Positions 8,893 to 16,830 of a DNA stretch of 64,000 nt are shown here, piece after piece. The notes beneath the pieces are model-generated. The model had not been told where the DNA came from. It saw only the letters and a program-made list of their open reading frames with translations, and did no database searches. The first letter of the stretch is position 1; each line of letters begins with the position of its first letter. The stretch comes from Alphaproteobacteria bacterium (lineage in GTDB: Bacteria > Pseudomonadota > Alphaproteobacteria > Caulobacterales > Caulobacteraceae). The translations under genes were made by a program, and so were the position numbers. The DNA lies in contig JAHJME010000029.1 of the NCBI GenBank assembly GCA_018821435.1, positions 81,079 to 145,078 on the forward strand. Reading direction: 5' to 3'.

Positions 8893-9461
8893 AGGCGGTG
8901 CGCCTCGGGCGGTCCAACCGGGAACCACGCGCCGTTCGAGGCGACGCCCAGGGTCTCGCCGTCGGGCGTGTCGCGCGCCTGGGCCATTTCCACCAGTTCG
9001 TAGAACACGGGCCGGGAGATCAGCGCCTCCAGGCCGCGGCGGACGTGGATGTAGGGCCGGGGCTCGCCGTCCTTGCCCACCTCGACACGGATGGCGTTCT
9101 CGGGGCCGGCCTCGACCTCGTCGCCGACGTTGGTGAGGAAGCGCAGCGCCTCGCCGTCCCGGTCCACGCGCGTCGCGATGAACGGGGCGTCCTCGACGGT
9201 GATCCGCATCTTCTCGACCGGGGTCACCAGGTGGAAGCCGTCGGGATCCTTGCGCAGGACGGTGGAAAACAGCCGCACCAGCGCCTCGCGGCTGACCTGC
9301 GCGCCCTCGTGCAGCCAGCGGCCGTCCTTCTTGATGACGATGTCGATCTCGCCGGAATGGGCGGGGTTCCACAAGTGGACGGGCGGCAGGCCACGGCCCG
9401 GCGCCTGGTTGGCGGCGGCTGCGATCCCGTCGAGACCGGGTTTGGGTGGGGTGTCCGCCAT
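8889..9461 (-). CDS. DUF1285 domain-containing protein
   Basis: A 190-residue soluble protein. It contains the PPVHLWNPAHSGEIDIVIKKDG and GRWLHEGAQVSREALVRLFS stretches (quoted in parts) that characterise DUF1285, followed by an F-H-L-V-T-P-V-E-K segment and a C-terminal LISRPVFYELVEMA. The molecular function of the family is not known. It is the first gene of the five-gene operon and its end overlaps the Nudix start by 4 nt, so the two are probably coupled in translation. Confidence 0.88.
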   Translation of the reverse strand: MADTPPKPGLDGIAAAANQAPGRGLPPVHLWNPAHSGEIDIVIKKDGRWLHEGAQVSREALVRLFSTVLRKDPDGFHLVTPVEKMRITVEDAPFIATRVDRDGEALRFLTNVGDEVEAGPENAIRVEVGKDGEPRPYIHVRRGLEALISRPVFYELVEMAQARDTPDGETLGVASNGAWFPVGPPEAHRL

Positions 9462-9564
9462 CGGACCAAGGTAGGCGTCGGCCGGAGTCGGCTCAAGGAC
9501 GGCTGAGTCTTTCGTGCACGCCCGACCTTTTCCCTCCCCATGAAGAGGAGGGCAGAAGGGTGGA

Positions 9565-10065
9565 TCAGCGGGCTTTGACCGGGCCGCTGAGCGCCATGTC
9601 GCCGACGGTCCGCGCGAGGACGCGGCGGGCGTCGACCGGGCCGGGCAGGGTCACGTCGGGGGCGATAGCGAAGCCGGTGCGCTGGAAGTAGGGGAGATCG
9701 CCGACCAGGAGCACGGCGGCCTCGCCGGCGTCCTGCGACGCCTGGCAGGCGCGTTCGACGAGTTGGGCGCCCAGGCCGTGGCGGCGTTCGCTTTCCTCCA
9801 CCGCCAGGGGGCCCAGGAACATCACCGGCTGGTCGCCGACGGCCACGCGCCACATGCGGACCACGCCCACGACCTTGCCGGCCTCGATGGCGCAGAAGCT
9901 GAGCTCGGGGGCGAAGTCGGCGAACTCGCGGACGCGTTCCGAGACCTTGGCGAAGCGGCCCGGGCCGAACGCACGGTGCAGCAGGGCTTCGATCTCGACC
10001 GCATGGGCCGGAGCTTCGTTGACGAGGAGGAGCTCCGGCGGAGGCCGGTTGGGCTGCAAGGACAT
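9565..10065 (-). CDS. GNAT family N-acetyltransferase
   Basis: A 166-residue GNAT acetyltransferase. The central PVMFLGPLAVEESERRHGLGAQLVERA stretch (quoted in parts) is motif A, with the R/Q-x-x-G-x-G/A acetyl-CoA loop. PYFQRTGF is the C-terminal motif B region. The start at 10065 (MSLQPNRPP) is chosen over 10137 because the upstream extension is not domain-like. The overall pattern is that of the YhbS-like predicted acetyltransferases. The substrate is unknown. It stands apart from the operon downstream by about 100 bp. Confidence 0.85.
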   Translation of the reverse strand: MSLQPNRPPPELLLVNEAPAHAVEIEALLHRAFGPGRFAKVSERVREFADFAPELSFCAIEAGKVVGVVRMWRVAVGDQPVMFLGPLAVEESERRHGLGAQLVERACQASQDAGEAAVLLVGDLPYFQRTGFAIAPDVTLPGPVDARRVLARTVGDMALSGPVKAR

Positions 10066-10276
10066 GGGACGATCTCTAGATCCGAAAGACGACGTTTCGG
10101 CGCCGGGCTCGAACGCCTGGGGCCGTTGCGGGTTCAATGGCGCTTAGGCCAGCGGACGTCGTCGCATCGATAAGGCCTTCCCGGCCGTGGATCGGAGGCG
10201 CGCAGATAGGACCTGCAGGCTTAAGCGTCAACGCCGTTGCGACGATAGGCGGCGCAGGGCAGGGTCGCGCCGGCCA

Positions 10277-11536
10277 ATGGTCGACCTCCCGCCTTCCGAC
10301 GAACCCGTCCCGTCCGCCCGCGCCCTTCTGAAGGAGCGCGACTACCTGCTGTTCTGGGGCACGCGCTGGTTCGGCAGCTTCGCCAGCCAGATCCAGAGCG
10401 TCGCCATGGGCTGGCAGATGTACGCCCTGGCCCGGCTGGAGCGCTCGGTCGAGGAGAGCGCGCTGATGGTCGGCATGATCGGCCTGGCCGCCTTCGTGCC
10501 CGTGTTCCTGCTGACCCTGCCGGCCGGCGAGGCGGCGGACCGCTACGACCGCAAGAAGGTGCTGTTGCTGTGCCTGTCGGGCGAGATCACCAGCGTGCTG
10601 ATCCTGGCGATCGCCACGGTGAATGGATATGCCTCCCCGGCCCTGCTGCTGGTGATCGCGGCGCTGTTCGGGGCCAGCCGGGCGTTCTTCGCCCCGGCCA
10701 ACACGGCGCTGGGGCCGATGCTGGTCCCGCGCAAGCTGCTGCCGCGCGCCATCGCCTGGAACTCGCTGGCCTGGCAGACGGCGTCGATCTGCGGCCCGGC
10801 GGCGGCGGGCTTCCTGGTCGCTCGCTCGGCCGAGACCGCCTATTTCACCACCTTCGCGCTCTATGGCCTGTCGGCCGTGCTGGTGGCCAGCATCCGGTCC
10901 AACGCCAAGCCCGAGGTGATGCCCGGCTCGCGCTGGCAGTTGGTCAAGGAAGGCCTGGCCTACGTCTGGCGGCAGAAGATCGTCTTCGGGGCCATCTCGC
11001 TGGACCTGTTCGCCGTGCTGCTGGGCGGGGCGACCGCCCTGCTCCCGGTCTTCGCCCGCGACGTGCTGCACGTGGGCGCCGAGGGCTTCGGCCTGTTGCG
11101 CGCGGGCCCGGCCATCGGGGCGACGGCGGTGGCGCTGTGGCTGGCGGCCAATCCGATCCGCGCCAAGGCCGGCCTCTTCATGTTCGGCGGCGTCGCCGTG
11201 TTCGGCCTGGCCACCATCGTCTTTGGGATCTCCAGGTCGCTGTGGCTATCGGTGGCGGCGCTGGCGGTGCTGGGCGGGGCCGACATGCTGAGCGTGTTCG
11301 TCCGCCAGACGCTGGTGCAGCTGGTCACCCCCGATCACATGCGCGGCCGGGTGGCCTCGGTCTCCTCGGTATTCATCGGCGCGTCGAACGAGCTGGGCGA
11401 GTTCGAAAGCGGCGTCGTGGCGCGCATCCTGGGGCCGGTGGGCGCGGCGATCTTCGGCGGCGTGGGCGCGGTGATGGTCACCGGCATCTGGGCGAAGCTG
11501 TTCCCCGACTTGCGCCGGGCCGACCGCCTCGAATAG
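10277..11536 (+). CDS. MFS transporter, DHA3/EntS-like
   Basis: A 419-residue major facilitator protein with about ten to twelve hydrophobic helices. The N-terminal RDYLLFWGTRWFGSFASQIQ and the DRYDRKKVL loop between helices 2 and 3 (the MFS signature D-R-x-x-R-K/R) are typical of the EntS/TetV-like drug and siderophore exporter branch. The start at 10277 gives the family-type N-terminus; earlier codons encode an arginine-rich run. The substrate cannot be predicted. It lies 35 bp upstream of the SDR gene and may share a transcript with it. Confidence 0.87.
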   Translation: MVDLPPSDEPVPSARALLKERDYLLFWGTRWFGSFASQIQSVAMGWQMYALARLERSVEESALMVGMIGLAAFVPVFLLTLPAGEAADRYDRKKVLLLCLSGEITSVLILAIATVNGYASPALLLVIAALFGASRAFFAPANTALGPMLVPRKLLPRAIAWNSLAWQTASICGPAAAGFLVARSAETAYFTTFALYGLSAVLVASIRSNAKPEVMPGSRWQLVKEGLAYVWRQKIVFGAISLDLFAVLLGGATALLPVFARDVLHVGAEGFGLLRAGPAIGATAVALWLAANPIRAKAGLFMFGGVAVFGLATIVFGISRSLWLSVAALAVLGGADMLSVFVRQTLVQLVTPDHMRGRVASVSSVFIGASNELGEFESGVVARILGPVGAAIFGGVGAVMVTGIWAKLFPDLRRADRLE

Positions 11537-11570
11537 ACCTCTCCCCATTCATTAAGGGAGATTGACGGTC

Positions 11571-12497
11571 ATGGGCGCATTGGAAGGCAAGGTTGTCCTG
11601 GTTACGGGCGGCGGCAACGGCATCGGCCGTGACTGCGCCCTCATCGCGGCGCAGGAAGGCGCCAAGGTCGTAGTCAACGATCTGGGCGGCAGCTTGAAGG
11701 GCGAAGACGAAGGTTCGGCCGGTCCGGCCGAATCCGTCGCCGCCGAGATCCGCGCCGCCGGCGGCGAGGCCGTCTCCAACTCCGACAGCGTCACCGACCT
11801 GGACGCCGTCTACGGCATGGTCGAACAGGCCAAGAAAGAATTCGGCGGCCTGCACGCCGTGATCAATCCGGCCGGCATCCTGCGCGACGTGATGTTCCAC
11901 AAGATGACCGAGGCCGAGTGGGACGCGGTGATCAACGTCCACATGCGCGGCAGCTTCAACGTGGCCCGCGCCACCATCGAGCTGTTCCGCGAGCAGAACG
12001 ACGGCGCCTACATGTTCTTCACCTCGACGTCGGGCCTGTTCGGCAACATCGGCCAGGCCAACTACGGCGCGGCCAAGATGGGCATCGCCGGCCTGTCGCG
12101 GATCATCGCCATGGAAGGCGCGCGCAACAACGTGCGCTCCAACTGCCTGGCCCCGGTCGCCTGGACCCGGATGACCCAGTCGGTGCCGATCAAGGACGAA
12201 GCCGCCGCGGCCCGCCGCGCGGTGATGGCCGAGAAGATCCGCGCCGATCAGCCGGCCCGCTTCTCGGTGGCCATGGTCACGCCGGCGGCCGCCAATGTGT
12301 CGGGCCAGATCTTCGGCTCGTCGGGCGAGAACATCATCCTCTACTCGCAACCCCGTCCGATCGAGACGGTGACGAAGGAAGAGGGCTGGACGGTGCAGTC
12401 GATCCTCGAGGAAGCGGTGCCGAAGATGGCGCCGAAGTTCTTCGACCTGAACCGCGCGGTCCTGCCGGGCGCGAGCGCGCCGAAGCAGCCGGCGTAA
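11571..12497 (+). CDS. SDR family NAD(P)-dependent oxidoreductase, multifunctional enzyme type 2-like
   Basis: A 308-residue short-chain dehydrogenase. It has the TGGGNGIG cofactor loop (residues 12-19), NPAG (99-102) in place of the usual NNAG, and a YGAAK catalytic pair (Y165, K169) with serines at 152-154. The long VNDLGGSLKGE loop after strand 2 and the C-terminal extension after residue 250 resemble bacterial relatives of 17-beta-HSD4/hydroxyacyl-CoA dehydrogenases. A fatty-acyl or steroid substrate is therefore likely. GGGAG precedes the ATG at 11571; an in-frame TTG nine bases upstream is an alternative start. Confidence 0.87.
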   Translation: MGALEGKVVLVTGGGNGIGRDCALIAAQEGAKVVVNDLGGSLKGEDEGSAGPAESVAAEIRAAGGEAVSNSDSVTDLDAVYGMVEQAKKEFGGLHAVINPAGILRDVMFHKMTEAEWDAVINVHMRGSFNVARATIELFREQNDGAYMFFTSTSGLFGNIGQANYGAAKMGIAGLSRIIAMEGARNNVRSNCLAPVAWTRMTQSVPIKDEAAAARRAVMAEKIRADQPARFSVAMVTPAAANVSGQIFGSSGENIILYSQPRPIETVTKEEGWTVQSILEEAVPKMAPKFFDLNRAVLPGASAPKQPA

Positions 12498-12515
12498 GCC
12501 TTCACCAACTCAACG

Positions 12516-12550
12516 ACGCGGCGGCGGGCCCAGGGGTCCGCCGCCGTTGT
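12516..12550 (+). terminator. Possible terminator after the SDR gene
   Basis: A GC-only dyad (GCGGCGG...CCGCCGC) lies about 20 bp beyond the SDR stop and is followed by GTTGTCGT. The stem is strong but the T-tract is weak, so termination efficiency is uncertain. Confidence 0.45.
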
Positions 12551-12584
12551 CGTGTCTGGCGCCCGCATTGCGACGTGCTGTCGC

Positions 12585-12929
12585 ATGAACGTGACGTCGT
12601 TTCATATTGGCGCAACGCCCCGCAGCTCGGCCTACGCCGCGGCCGATGTGGCGAACACGCCGGCCGGCTTCAGCATCACCGGCCAGGTCGCCCGGGACTT
12701 CCAGGTCTCGAACGTCCGCCCGGTCGCGCCGGTCCAGAACGCGGCCGAGGCCCGTGAACAGGCGCGCGACCAGGTCATGGCCGAGCGCGGCGTCGACATG
12801 ATCTCGATGTACAAGATGACGGCCCAGGACCGGATCCAGGCCGAAGCGGCGATCCTGGTCGAGACGGCGCGCCGCACGTCGGTCGGCACGATCAGCGCCA
12901 CGGGCAACTTCGTCGACATGCGGATCTGA
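12585..12929 (+). CDS. Hypothetical protein (Caulobacterales-type, unknown function)
   Basis: A 114-residue soluble protein that I do not recognise. The N-terminal half contains SAYAAADVANTPAGFS, faintly like the N-terminal motif of flagellar rod proteins. The C-terminal half is helical (DMISMYKMTAQDRIQAEA followed by TARRTSVGTI). No signal peptide or membrane segment is seen. It ends 49 bp before aroC on the same strand. Codon use is like its neighbours, which supports a real gene. I chose the ATG at 12585; an earlier start at 12552 is possible. Confidence 0.6.
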   Translation: MNVTSFHIGATPRSSAYAAADVANTPAGFSITGQVARDFQVSNVRPVAPVQNAAEAREQARDQVMAERGVDMISMYKMTAQDRIQAEAAILVETARRTSVGTISATGNFVDMRI

Positions 12930-12978
12930 TCCACGCCCGTTTGGCGGAGCCGGACGAAGCGGTTAGAGAACCTGCGCC

Positions 12979-14097
12979 ATGTCGCACAACACCTTCGGCC
13001 ATCTGTTCCGCGTGACCACCTGGGGCGAGAGCCATGGGCCGGCGCTGGGCTGCGTGATCGACGGCTGTCCCCCCGGGATCCAACTGACCGAAGCCGACAT
13101 CCAGCCGTGGCTGGACCACCGCCGTCCCGGCCAGGGCAAGTTCGTCACCCAGCGCCAGGAACCGGACGCGGTCCGCATCCTGTCGGGCGTGTTCCAGGAC
13201 GATCGGACGGATGGCCAGGTGACCACCGGCACGCCGATCTCGATGATCATCGACAACATCGACCAGCGCAGCCGCGACTATTCAGAGATCGCCCAGGCGT
13301 TCCGGCCGGGCCACGCCGACTACCCCTATTTCGCCAAGTACGGCGTGCGCGACTATCGCGGCGGCGGCCGGCAATCGGCGCGCGAGACCGCGGCGCGGGT
13401 GGCGGCGGGCGCGGTGGCGCGGAAGATCCTGGACGGCGTCACCATTCGCGGCGCGGTCGTGCAGATCGGCCCGCATGCCGTCGATCCGGCCCGGATCGAC
13501 TTCTCGACGACCGGCGATAACCCGTTTTGGGCGCCAGACCCGACCATCGTGCCGGTCTGGGAAGCGCACCTGGAGCAGATCCGCAAATCCGGGTCGTCGA
13601 CCGGCGCGGTCGTCGCCGTGGAAGCAACAGGTGTTCCCGCCGGCTGGGGCGCGCCGCTGTACGGCAAGCTGGACGCCGAACTGGCCTCGGCCCTGATGTC
13701 GATCAACGCGGCCAAGGGCGTCGAGATCGGCGCCGGATTCGCGTCCGCCGCGCTGTCGGGCGAGGAGAACGCCGACGAGATGCGGATGGGCAACGACGGC
13801 CCGATTTTCCTGTCAAATCAGGCAGGCGGCGTGCTGGGGGGCATCTCCACGGGGCAGGCGGTCACGGCGCGCGTCGCCTTCAAACCCACCTCTTCGATCC
13901 TCTCGCTCCGGCGCAGCATCAACGAGGCGGGCGACGAGATCGAGCTGCGGACCAAGGGCCGCCATGACCCCTGCGTCGGCATTCGCGCGGTCCCCGTCGT
14001 CGAGGCCATGGTCGCCTGCGTGCTGGCCGACGCCTTCCTGCGACATCGTGCCCAGACCGGCCGCGGCGCCCACCGGCCAGGACCATCCGCCGGTTGA
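12979..14097 (+). CDS. aroC: Chorismate synthase
   Basis: The last step of the shikimate pathway: conversion of 5-enolpyruvylshikimate-3-phosphate to chorismate with reduced FMN. The 372-residue protein shows the family signatures [18 protein letters not shown] at the N-terminus, [27 protein letters not shown], and late GGISTGQ and [17 protein letters not shown]. The C-terminal tail is slightly longer than average. A chorismate mutase gene occurs 17 kb further along the window, but the two are not in one operon. Confidence 0.97.
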   Translation: MSHNTFGHLFRVTTWGESHGPALGCVIDGCPPGIQLTEADIQPWLDHRRPGQGKFVTQRQEPDAVRILSGVFQDDRTDGQVTTGTPISMIIDNIDQRSRDYSEIAQAFRPGHADYPYFAKYGVRDYRGGGRQSARETAARVAAGAVARKILDGVTIRGAVVQIGPHAVDPARIDFSTTGDNPFWAPDPTIVPVWEAHLEQIRKSGSSTGAVVAVEATGVPAGWGAPLYGKLDAELASALMSINAAKGVEIGAGFASAALSGEENADEMRMGNDGPIFLSNQAGGVLGGISTGQAVTARVAFKPTSSILSLRRSINEAGDEIELRTKGRHDPCVGIRAVPVVEAMVACVLADAFLRHRAQTGRGAHRPGPSAG

Positions 14098-14142
14098 ACC
14101 GACCCGCCGGGACTACCTCTCCGGGCGAGTAACCCCCTGAAC

Positions 14143-14156
14143 GGAAACCGGTTTCC
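14143..14156. promoter_or_regulatory. Perfect 14-bp palindrome, likely operator
   Basis: GGAAACCGGTTTCC is a perfect palindrome. With flanks GAAC and ATTC it is a near-perfect 22-bp dyad. It lies in the gap between aroC and the receiver-protein gene, about 25 bp upstream of a candidate -35 box. Odd-axis-free CCGG-centred dyads of this type are typical of LacI/GalR-family operators; the regulator is not in the window. Confidence 0.5.
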
Positions 14157-14179
14157 ATTCGGGTAACCACGATATTCGA

Positions 14180-14208
14180 TTGACCGTCGAACGCGGGTCA
14201 CCCTAATC
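14180..14208 (+). promoter_or_regulatory. Candidate sigma-70-type promoter of the receiver gene
   Basis: TTGACC at 14180-14185, a 17-bp spacer, and CTAATC at 14203-14208. It lies about 70 bp upstream of the GTG start at 14281 and downstream of the palindrome at 14143. Assigned by eye only. Confidence 0.4.
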
Positions 14209-14280
14209 CACGAAACTCGTTCACCGCGCGCAACCGCTTGGTGATTGGCCCCCGCCACCGTGGACCGGTAAGATCGCCGC

Positions 14281-14781
14281 GTGCGTTACGACCTCCTGAA
14301 AATCCTGCTGGTGGACGACAACCACTACATGCGCGTGCTCCTCGCGGAGATCCTGCGCGCCATCGGCGTCTATCATATCTACGAGGCCAACGACGGGGCC
14401 GAGGGCCTGCAGATGATGCGGGACCATTCGATAGACCTGGTGATGACCGACCTCTCGATGCAGCCGCTGGACGGCATCGACTTCGTGCGGCTGCTGCGCA
14501 ATTCGCCGGACAGCCCGAACCAGCTGGCCCCCGTGATCATGATCACCGGCCATTCGACGTTCGCCCGGGTGAACGAGGCCCGCGACGCCGGCGTCAGCGA
14601 GTTCCTGACCAAGCCCCTGACCGCGCGCGGCGTGATCGAGCGGCTGCACCAGGCGATCGAGCATCCGCGCAGCTTCGTGCGGACCGACGACTACTTCGGC
14701 CCCGACCGTCGCCGCCGCAACGATCCGGCCTATCGCGGCCCGCGCCGTCGCAGCGGCGACGACCAGAAGCAGGTCGGCTAG
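14281..14781 (+). CDS. Single-domain response regulator (CheY-like) with basic tail
   Basis: A 166-residue protein made of one receiver domain (about residues 6-125) plus a polar, arginine-rich tail (RTDDYFGPDRRRRNDPAYRGP). Phosphorylation residues are intact: acidic pair D12-D13, phospho-acceptor D57 (VMTDLSM), T89 and K111 (LTKPL). No DNA-binding or enzymatic output domain follows. The ...GPDRRRRN...YRGPRRR tail is a pattern seen in alphaproteobacterial single-domain regulators and may mediate contacts. The GTG start at 14281 is used. No kinase gene is adjacent, so the partner is unknown. Confidence 0.88.
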   Translation: MRYDLLKILLVDDNHYMRVLLAEILRAIGVYHIYEANDGAEGLQMMRDHSIDLVMTDLSMQPLDGIDFVRLLRNSPDSPNQLAPVIMITGHSTFARVNEARDAGVSEFLTKPLTARGVIERLHQAIEHPRSFVRTDDYFGPDRRRRNDPAYRGPRRRSGDDQKQVG

Positions 14782-15149
14782 AGGCTGAGCGCGCAGCTCT
14801 CGCTGATCGTCGGGCGCGAGACGACGATGCGCGACAGGCCCGGGAACGTCGGCTTCAGCCGCTCCGCGAAATAGAGGCAGAGGTGTTCCAGCGTCGGGCG
14901 GTCCAGGCCGGGCTTCTCGTTCAGCAGACCATGGTCCAGCTGACCGGCCACGGCCTTCAGCGCCGCGTCCAGGTCGGCCAGGTCGGCGACCCAGCCCACC
15001 GGCTCCTGCGCCTGGCCGCGCACGGTGGCTTCGACCTTGAACGAGTGGCCATGGATATTCGAATAGGGCCGGTGCTCCGGCCCCTCGGCGAAAAAGTGCG
15101 CCGCGTCGAAGGTCGCGGCCTTGGTGATCTCGAAGGTGGGTTGGCTCAT
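14778..15149 (-). CDS. queD: 6-carboxytetrahydropterin synthase-like protein (QueD family)
   Basis: A 123-residue T-fold protein in the queuosine-precursor cluster, expected to convert 7,8-dihydroneopterin triphosphate to 6-carboxytetrahydropterin. Zinc ligands H18, H33 and H35 (DAAHFF, HGH) and the catalytic pair D72-H73 (LDHGLLN) are present. However, the nucleophilic Cys of canonical QueD (C-x3-HGH) is Tyr29 here, and the C-terminal V-K-E-T box with its substrate-binding Glu reads VSRPT. Gene context with queE and queC supports the role; the residue changes make the mechanism uncertain. The stop overlaps the end of the receiver gene. Confidence 0.8.
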   Translation of the reverse strand: MSQPTFEITKAATFDAAHFFAEGPEHRPYSNIHGHSFKVEATVRGQAQEPVGWVADLADLDAALKAVAGQLDHGLLNEKPGLDRPTLEHLCLYFAERLKPTFPGLSRIVVSRPTISESCALSL

Positions 15150-15182
15150 CTTAAACGCGGTTGGGCGGCCCGGCGGTAAGGC

Positions 15183-15815
15183 CTAGGCGATGCCGAGGTA
15201 TTTGTGGGTTTGGACGCTTAAACGCCACCGAGGGTGCTTGAGGCAATAGGCGATCGCCGCCTCGGTGTTGGCGATCCGGTCGGGGCCGTCCATCGGCTGG
15301 AGCAGGAAGCGCTGGAAATCCAGGTGCTCGAAGCGGGCCGGCTGGGCCTTGTCCTGCGGATAGACCAGCTTCAGCTCGTGGCCCTGGGTCTGCACCACCG
15401 GCGCATCGGCCTTGGGGCTGACGCAGATCCAGTCGACACCGTCGGGGACCGGGATCGTGCCGTTGGTCTCAAGCGCGACGGAGAAGCCGCGCGCGTGCAG
15501 GGCGTCGATCAGCGCGGGATCCACCTGCAGCAGCGGCTCGCCGCCGGTGAGCACGGTGAGGCGGTTGTCCGGCCCGCCCGTCCAGGCGGCCTCCACGGCG
15601 GCGACCAGGGCGTCCGCGTCCGCGAAGCGCCCGCCCCCCGGCCCGTCCAGCCCCACGAAGTCGGTGTCGCAGAAGGTGCAGACGGCCTTGGGCCGGTCGC
15701 GCTCAAGCCCGCTCCACAGGTTGCAGCCGGCGAAGCGGCAGAACACCGCCGGACGCCCCGCCTGACCGCCCTCGCCCTGGAGCGTCAGGAAGATCTCCTT
15801 GACCGCGTAGCTCAT
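15183..15815 (-). CDS. queE: 7-carboxy-7-deazaguanine synthase
   Basis: A radical-SAM enzyme that contracts 6-carboxytetrahydropterin to 7-carboxy-7-deazaguanine. The 210-residue protein has the unusual cluster motif C31-x14-C46-x2-C49 known from the QueE subgroup with an insertion in the Cys loop. It also has LQGEGGQAGRPAVF at the N-terminus and LTGGEPLLQ for SAM binding. The ATG at 15815 gives the family N-terminus (MSYAVKEIFLTLQGEG). It starts 1 nt after the queC stop, so queC-queE are coupled; queD follows 33 nt after its stop. Confidence 0.93.
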   Translation of the reverse strand: MSYAVKEIFLTLQGEGGQAGRPAVFCRFAGCNLWSGLERDRPKAVCTFCDTDFVGLDGPGGGRFADADALVAAVEAAWTGGPDNRLTVLTGGEPLLQVDPALIDALHARGFSVALETNGTIPVPDGVDWICVSPKADAPVVQTQGHELKLVYPQDKAQPARFEHLDFQRFLLQPMDGPDRIANTEAAIAYCLKHPRWRLSVQTHKYLGIA

Positions 15816-15816
15816 C

Positions 15817-16587
15817 CTACTTCGCGCCTCGCGGCGCTTCGAAGGACTGTATCGCGGGCTTGCCCTCCGAGGCCTCGGCGAAGGAGGGGCGCCCGTCCGC
15901 GTCCCAGGCCTCGTAGCCGCGCTGGCGCAGCTCGCAGGCCGGGCAGGTCCCGCAGCCGAAGCCCCAGGCGTGCAGCGTTCCGCGCTCACCCAGGTAGCAG
16001 GTGTGGCTCTCCTCGACGGTGATCGCCACCAGCGGCTCGCCGCCCAGGGTCTTGGCCAGCGCCCAGGTCTCGGCCTTGGTCAGGCGCATCAGTGGCGTCT
16101 CGATGCGGAAGGCCTGTTCCATGCCCAGGTTCAGCGCCGTTTCCATGGCGTCGATCGTCGTGCGGCGGCAGTCGGGGTAGCCGGAGAAGTCGGTCTCGCA
16201 CATGCCGCCCACCAGCACACTCAACCCCCGCCGGTCGGCCAGGGCGGCGGCGTAGGTCAGGAACACCAGGTTGCGGCCGGGGACGAAGGTCGAGGGCAGG
16301 CCCTTTTCGGTAATCTCGATGGCGCGCTCGGAGGTCATGGCCGTGCCGCCCAGGGCGCCGAAGGTGCGGATGTCCAGCATGTGGTCGTCGCCCAGCCGGG
16401 GCGACCACTGCGGGAACTCCCGCGCCATCCGCGCGCGGACCGCCTGGCGGGCCTCCAGTTCGACCGCATGGCGCTGGCCATAGTCGAAGCCCAGGGTCTC
16501 CACGCGGTCGTAGCGCGCCAGGGCCCAGGCGAGGCACGCCGTGGAATCCTGGCCGCCGGAAAAGAGCACGAGAGCGCCGTCGTTCAT
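15817..16587 (-). CDS. queC: 7-cyano-7-deazaguanine synthase
   Basis: ATP-dependent conversion of 7-carboxy-7-deazaguanine to preQ0. The 256-residue protein has the PP-loop motif [12 protein letters not shown] at residues 8-19 and a zinc site with four cysteines (CYLGE...GCGTCPAC). The C-terminus carries an extra tail of about 20 residues ([13 protein letters not shown]...), beyond the usual end, encoded by a palindromic insert. The start at 16587 is chosen because GGGG lies just upstream; an ATG at 16596 adds three residues. First gene of queC-queE-queD. Confidence 0.94.
   Translation of the reverse strand: MNDGALVLFSGGQDSTACLAWALARYDRVETLGFDYGQRHAVELEARQAVRARMAREFPQWSPRLGDDHMLDIRTFGALGGTAMTSERAIEITEKGLPSTFVPGRNLVFLTYAAALADRRGLSVLVGGMCETDFSGYPDCRRTTIDAMETALNLGMEQAFRIETPLMRLTKAETWALAKTLGGEPLVAITVEESHTCYLGERGTLHAWGFGCGTCPACELRQRGYEAWDADGRPSFAEASEGKPAIQSFEAPRGAK
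15855..15890. repeat. Palindromic insert inside the 3' end of queC
   Basis: A stretch centred on the perfect 12-bp palindrome CCGAGGCCTCGG (15867-15878), flanked by CCCTC and GGAGGGG. It encodes the SFAEASEGK tail of QueC. Similar [13 protein letters not shown] peptides are known to me as products of dispersed palindromic elements that insert in frame near gene ends. Confidence 0.5.
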
Positions 16588-16830
16588 CGGCCCCATATGG
16601 GCGGAAACCGGCTCTCAGGGAAGCGACCCTAGGGAAGCTTCGGTGTTCCGGGCGCCACAGTACCCACCGCAATCCCTTATGCGGCCTAGCTTACGTTGAC
16701 AGTCAGCGAACACGGGTGGACCGTCATGGACGCTGAACGGGGGGCTGCGCCGCCTCCTCGCCGGCATACGCTTTAGCGGCGTGACGGCGGACCACGGGCC
16801 ACAAGAGCCCGGACGCCCTGGGAGGAATAA

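Noticed and set aside
9532..9552. CCCTCC/GGAGGG hairpin downstream of the GNAT gene
   Set aside because: Only 6 bp of stem and no T-tract; it may be a fragment of the palindromic repeat family but cannot be supported as a terminator.
16696..16701. TTGACA ahead of the first TonB receptor as its promoter
   Set aside because: No -10 element at the right distance could be found, so it was not listed.
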